Source of the DNA: Motacilla alba alba
Lineage: Eukaryota > Chordata > Aves > Passeriformes > Motacillidae
Direction of reading: 5' to 3'
DNA: 64,000 bases
Assembly (NCBI RefSeq): GCF_015832195.1
Contig: NC_052032.1
Span: forward strand, 8,190,618-8,254,617
Shown here one piece after another: positions 60,496-64,000 of the stretch. The first letter of the stretch is position 1; each line of letters begins with the position of its first letter. Under the pieces are notes generated by a model. That model did not search any database and had not been told where the DNA came from. It saw only the letters and a program-made list of their open reading frames with translations. A program made the translations under genes and the position numbers.

Positions 60496-61083
60496 GTGAG
60501 TGTGGAACTGGGGGGAGCTGCAGAAACGAAGGGTGGAGCAGCCAGTCCTGCCTGAGAGGCTGTTGGGAAGCAGGGATTCAGTCACCCCGTGCCAGCTGGG
60601 AGCAGGAAGCTGTGGGAACACGTGTTTGGCATGGAAATGTCCCTCCAAGTGTCTGAATGCAGGCTCTGGACGGGGTTTGAAGCCAGCAGTGTAAAACTCT
60701 GCAGCTCCCTTCCTGGAAGAACACCCATGGAGGAGTCCTGTACATAAAGGATAATCTGAAGTGTGGAGAATTCACTAATGCTCAGGATATTGTTCTTCCA
60801 AGCCTTAAATCCTGCACTGAGGGAAAGTTCCCATTTTCTGATGGCATGGAAAGTGATTTATGGGATGCATCTCCGCCACCTGCTTGCAAATTTATTCCCC
60901 ATGGATAAACACCTACAATTCCTGCCTGGAGATGCCCAGCCCTGACCCTTCCCTGTGTGTTTGGAAGCACAGGCTCTGCTCCAGGGATTCATTTTGGAGC
61001 CCTGGTGGCCCTGAGAGCCCCAGCAAGGTCTGCTCGTGGTCCCTTCAGGTGACATTTCTTCCTCTCTCCTTGATTCCTTGCAG
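60496..61083 (+). other. COL5A1: COL5A1 intron 15
   Basis: This 588-bp intron has no recognisable repeat or other feature. Confidence 0.9.
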
Positions 61084-61137
61084 GGTCCACGAGGCATCCA
61101 AGGTCCTCCCGGTCCTGCAGGGAAGCCAGGCCGCAGG
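61084..61137 (+). CDS. COL5A1: COL5A1 exon 16, main helix (54 bp)
   Basis: This 54-bp exon encodes six triplets, GPRGIQGPPGPAGKPGRR, between acceptor ccttgcag and donor gtgagt. The closing GKPGRR is a basic cluster also present in mammalian COL5A1. Confidence 0.96.
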
Positions 61138-62522
61138 GTGAGTGTCCTGGCAGCTGTGCTGAGCAGGCAGGAGCTGCAATTCCTGCTGGAAGCTGCTCCT
61201 GCTGCCAAACAATTCCTCTGCAGCGAGGGCGTGGCACAAGAGCCGGCTGGCGGCCAGGCTGCGCTCGGCCATCCTGGAGGACACAAACCAGGACGGGAGA
61301 GAAAATCTGGGAGGGTACAAATCAGGATGGGAGTGAAATCTGGGAATGCACAAGGATGGGAGTTAAAATCTGGGAGGACACCAGGATGGGAGTTAAAATC
61401 TTGGAGGAGAGAAGGATGGGAGTTAAAATCTGGGAGGAGAGAAGGATGGGAGTTGAAATTTGGGAGGACACAAATGAGGAGGAGAGTTAAAGTTTGGGAG
61501 GACAGAAATCAGGATGGGAGTTAAAATTTGGGAGGAAACACATGAGGAGGAGAGTTAAAGTTTGGGAGGACAGAGATCAGGATGGGATTTAAAATTTGGG
61601 AGGACAGAAACAAGGATGTGAGTTAAAATCTGGGACACAAATGAGGAGGAGAGTTAAAATTTGGGAGGACAGAAATCAGGATGGGAGTTAAAATTTGGGA
61701 GGACAGAAACAAGGACAAGAGTTAAAATTTGGGACACAAATGAGAACGGGAGTTGAAATCTGGGAGGACACACATGAGGAGGAGAGTTAAAATTTGGGAG
61801 GGTGAAAATGAGGATGGGAGTTGAAAACTGGGAGGACAGAAATGAGGAAGAGAGTTAAAATCTGGGAGGACAGAAACCAGGGTGGGAATTAAAATCTGGG
61901 AGGGCACAAAGAAGAATGGGAGGTGAAATCTGAACAGTGTGGGGGAATTTAAAGCTGCACTCTTTTATCCTGGGGTTTTTTGGCTCCCTGATGTTGGGGT
62001 TGTAGCTGCACAAATGCTTTGAACTGGCTTGGAGTCCCCACTCCTGGCAGTGTGTGAGGAGAATCCAGTCCCAGGAAGGGATCAGGCGTAAATCCTGCTC
62101 TGTTTCCACCCCTAATTCTGGTTTTTATTTCACACCACCCTCTGGCTCACCGTGACTCAACTTGCCAGAGGAAGGAACGAGCGAGTCTTGTGTGTGACCC
62201 GCTTCTGCCTTCCTGGAAGCAGAAACTCTCATTGCAATTTGCAGCCATCATCATTAGCATCTCTTAAAATGTGCTGGGAGATCATTTTTTCACATCAACC
62301 CAACGCCATGGCCCATGCAGTGGAGTGGCTTCGCTGCCATTCGTCTCCCACCTCTCATCAGCCCCAGGACGTGGCTTCAAACACAGAGCAGGGATTTTCC
62401 CCTCGCCAGGAGAAGCTGCCTGACTTAACTAAACCCTCTCTCTGGCTTAACTAAACCCTGCCTCAGCCCCACTTGGCCCTGTGGTTCTGTGTTGGATTTG
62501 ACCTTGGTGTTGTCTGTTGCAG
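61138..62522 (+). other. COL5A1: COL5A1 intron 16
   Basis: About half of this 1.4-kb intron is the purine-rich minisatellite at 61290-61935. The rest shows nothing notable. Confidence 0.9.
61290..61935. repeat. Purine-rich minisatellite, about 30-36-bp unit
   Basis: Units of aggatgggagttaaaatctg followed by ggaggaca(ga/ca)aatg recur some 15-18 times. The + strand is almost purely A and G apart from the ttaaaatttg core. Confidence 0.92.
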
Positions 62523-62576
62523 GGACGAGCTGGCAGTGACGGTGCCCGGGGGATGCCAGGCCAGACAGGACCAAAG
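62523..62576 (+). CDS. COL5A1: COL5A1 exon 17, main helix (54 bp)
   Basis: This 54-bp exon encodes six triplets, [18 protein letters not shown], between acceptor ctgttgcag and donor gtagtg. The donor is suboptimal at positions +4 to +6, but the border is fixed by triplet phase and by the following exon. Confidence 0.96.
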
Positions 62577-63418
62577 GTAGTGCCAGGTTTTTATGGATTT
62601 TGGGGAATCTGCACCTTCTCTTCAGCAGGAACGAGCTGAGGGAGCCATGGAGAAGGAGCCCAGCTTGCCTGGAGGAGGTGGTGAGCTGCTCCAGAGGCTC
62701 CTGTGAAGGCACGGAAGTGAAGAGAGGGAAGTTGAACACACTCCTGGAAGGCAGAATAGCAATTTTCCCATTTTCTTTTCCTGTTCCTTTAATGCCACTT
62801 TTTTAAACTGCTGGGTGAGATATGCTGCAGCTGTAGAACAAATACTTCAGAATCCCAATTACAAAAAACAAACACGAACAAGTGGCTGGAAAGCCTCTAG
62901 AGTAGAGCCACCAAAAAACCACCTCTCAACCAGGTGAGGAAATGGAGGCGTGGTGAGGAATTTTAATCCCCCCCATAATTTTTTTTTTTTTTTAATTATT
63001 GGAGACAAAATCCCATCATTCTGCTGGAATTGTCAAGCAGGGAAGAAGCTGCTGTGCTGGAAATGCAACGCAGGGAGAGTTTGCCTCTCAGGGAATGGTG
63101 CCTTGGAATGTTTAAGCACTTTATTATGGAGATTTTTTTTAAGGCTGCAGGAGATGGGGGAAGAAAGGGAGAGCACAAATCATTTACCCAGCAAAGTGCT
63201 GCGATGAGCCTGTCCCTCCACAGAGGGGCTGCCAGGCACGGAAGGGATGGAAACCAGCTCTGGTGGAAGGTGAAGGCTGAATGGCTGAGGGAGAAAATCC
63301 ATCCCTCCTTGCCACAGAAAGGAAATAAACGGGAAGGGTACTCACAGACAGCTGGGAATGTGTTTTAACTGGGTTTTAAACTGGTTTAAAATGTGTTTTA
63401 AACTGGTTTTGCTTTCAG
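62577..63418 (+). other. COL5A1: COL5A1 intron 17
   Basis: This 842-bp intron has a T-run near 62979-62993 and a short tandem of gtgttttaaactgg-like words before the acceptor. Nothing else is seen. Confidence 0.9.
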
Positions 63419-63472
63419 GGTGACCGAGGCTTTGATGGCTTGGCTGGTTTGCCTGGTGAGAAGGGGAACAGA
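63419..63472 (+). CDS. COL5A1: COL5A1 exon 18, main helix (54 bp)
   Basis: This 54-bp exon encodes six triplets, GDRGFDGLAGLPGEKGNR, between acceptor gctttcag and donor gtaagt. GDRGFDGLAGLPGEKG is near-invariant in vertebrate collagen V. Confidence 0.96.
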
Positions 63473-63971
63473 GTAAGTGATCTTCCAATTCTGGCTGGGA
63501 TGGAACCCTGGAGGAGGAGGAGGAGGCTGGGAGAGACTGGGATGAGGCACAGGAGAGGATGAGTGTCCCTGAGAGCCCGTGGGCTGTCACAGCACCCTCA
63601 CAGGAGCTGCAAAATCCCTCTGCAGGATCCTTCTGGGGCTGCTCCAGATCAGGATGGGGAGGAAAAAATTACCTTAATGCAATGCAGCCTGAAAAACCAA
63701 AGCACGAGGCAAAACCTGCTGTTGGACGGGGTGGGAATTGCTGGAAATTACAATTTACAGTTAAAAAATGAGGGGGAAATGAGGGAAGGTGGTTATTTTG
63801 GCAGGCTGGGTGGCTCTCCCCTCCCTGGAGCAGAGAGAGAGGCAGCTCTGAGGGACCTCCAGCACAGACAGAAAATTCAAATCCATGCCTTGGTTCATCC
63901 CCATTCCCTGCTGGTTTCCATTGCCAGAGTGTTTGCACCTTCTCTGAAGCATTTTCTGCCCTTTTTTGCAG
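63473..63971 (+). other. COL5A1: COL5A1 intron 18
   Basis: This 499-bp intron has a short GGA run near 63510-63527. No other feature is seen. Confidence 0.9.
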
Positions 63972-64000
63972 GGTGAGCCAGGCCCCCACGGCCCCCCAGG
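63972..64000 (+). CDS. COL5A1: COL5A1 exon 19, main helix (cut by window end)
   Basis: After acceptor ttttttgcag the frame reads GEPGPHGPPG and the window ends two bases into the tenth codon. The Gly-X-Y phase follows exon 18 directly. The donor lies outside the window. Confidence 0.93.

Noticed and set aside
59479..60648. 389-codon proline/serine-rich - strand open frame
   Set aside because: It runs through the intron 14 minisatellite and antisense across exons 14 and 15, and its composition is that of the complement of ggaattgggga repeats.

Overview
The window is a piece of a vertebrate, almost certainly bird (probably songbird), chromosome. It lies inside one large split gene read on the + strand, COL5A1, the pro-alpha1(V) chain of fibrillar collagen type V. 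The evidence is 18 exons with GT-AG borders whose joined reading frame follows the known COL5A1 domain order without a break, and an unbroken Gly-X-Y phase where the helix begins. The bird assignment rests on about ten fragments resembling the 3' end of CR1 LINEs, and on two ~400-bp solo LTRs of a type I remember as common in songbird genomes. No database search was possible.

Layout. 1-12215 is the end of intron 1; exon 1 with the signal peptide lies upstream. Exons 2-5 (12216-40989) encode most of the N-terminal TSPN/laminin-G-like domain, with a 22-kb intron 4 between exons 4 and 5. Exons 6-8 (42612-46162) encode the acidic, tyrosine-rich variable region. Exons 9-12 (46444-55678) encode the short minor collagen helix. 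Exon 13 (57175-57267) encodes the non-collagenous hinge. Exons 14-19 (59791 to the window end) begin the main triple helix; exons 15-18 are the standard 54-bp, six-triplet collagen exons, and exon 19 is cut by the window end. The exons total 1,858 coding bases, about 619 codons. No second gene is supported on either strand.

The introns hold the unusual content. There are nine minisatellite-like arrays, an inverted repeat of ~340 bp arms (about 97 % identical over ~265 bp) in intron 1, and a pair of solo LTRs in opposite orientation in intron 11, each with its own 6-bp target-site duplication. There is also a CpG-rich patch with three GCGGCCGC sites in intron 5, and a purine-rich, G-rich array that starts beside the exon 14 donor. 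Most long open frames in the window are by-products of these arrays. I found no evidence of a new gene system; the findings concern repeat structure and how it may affect RNA folding and splicing.
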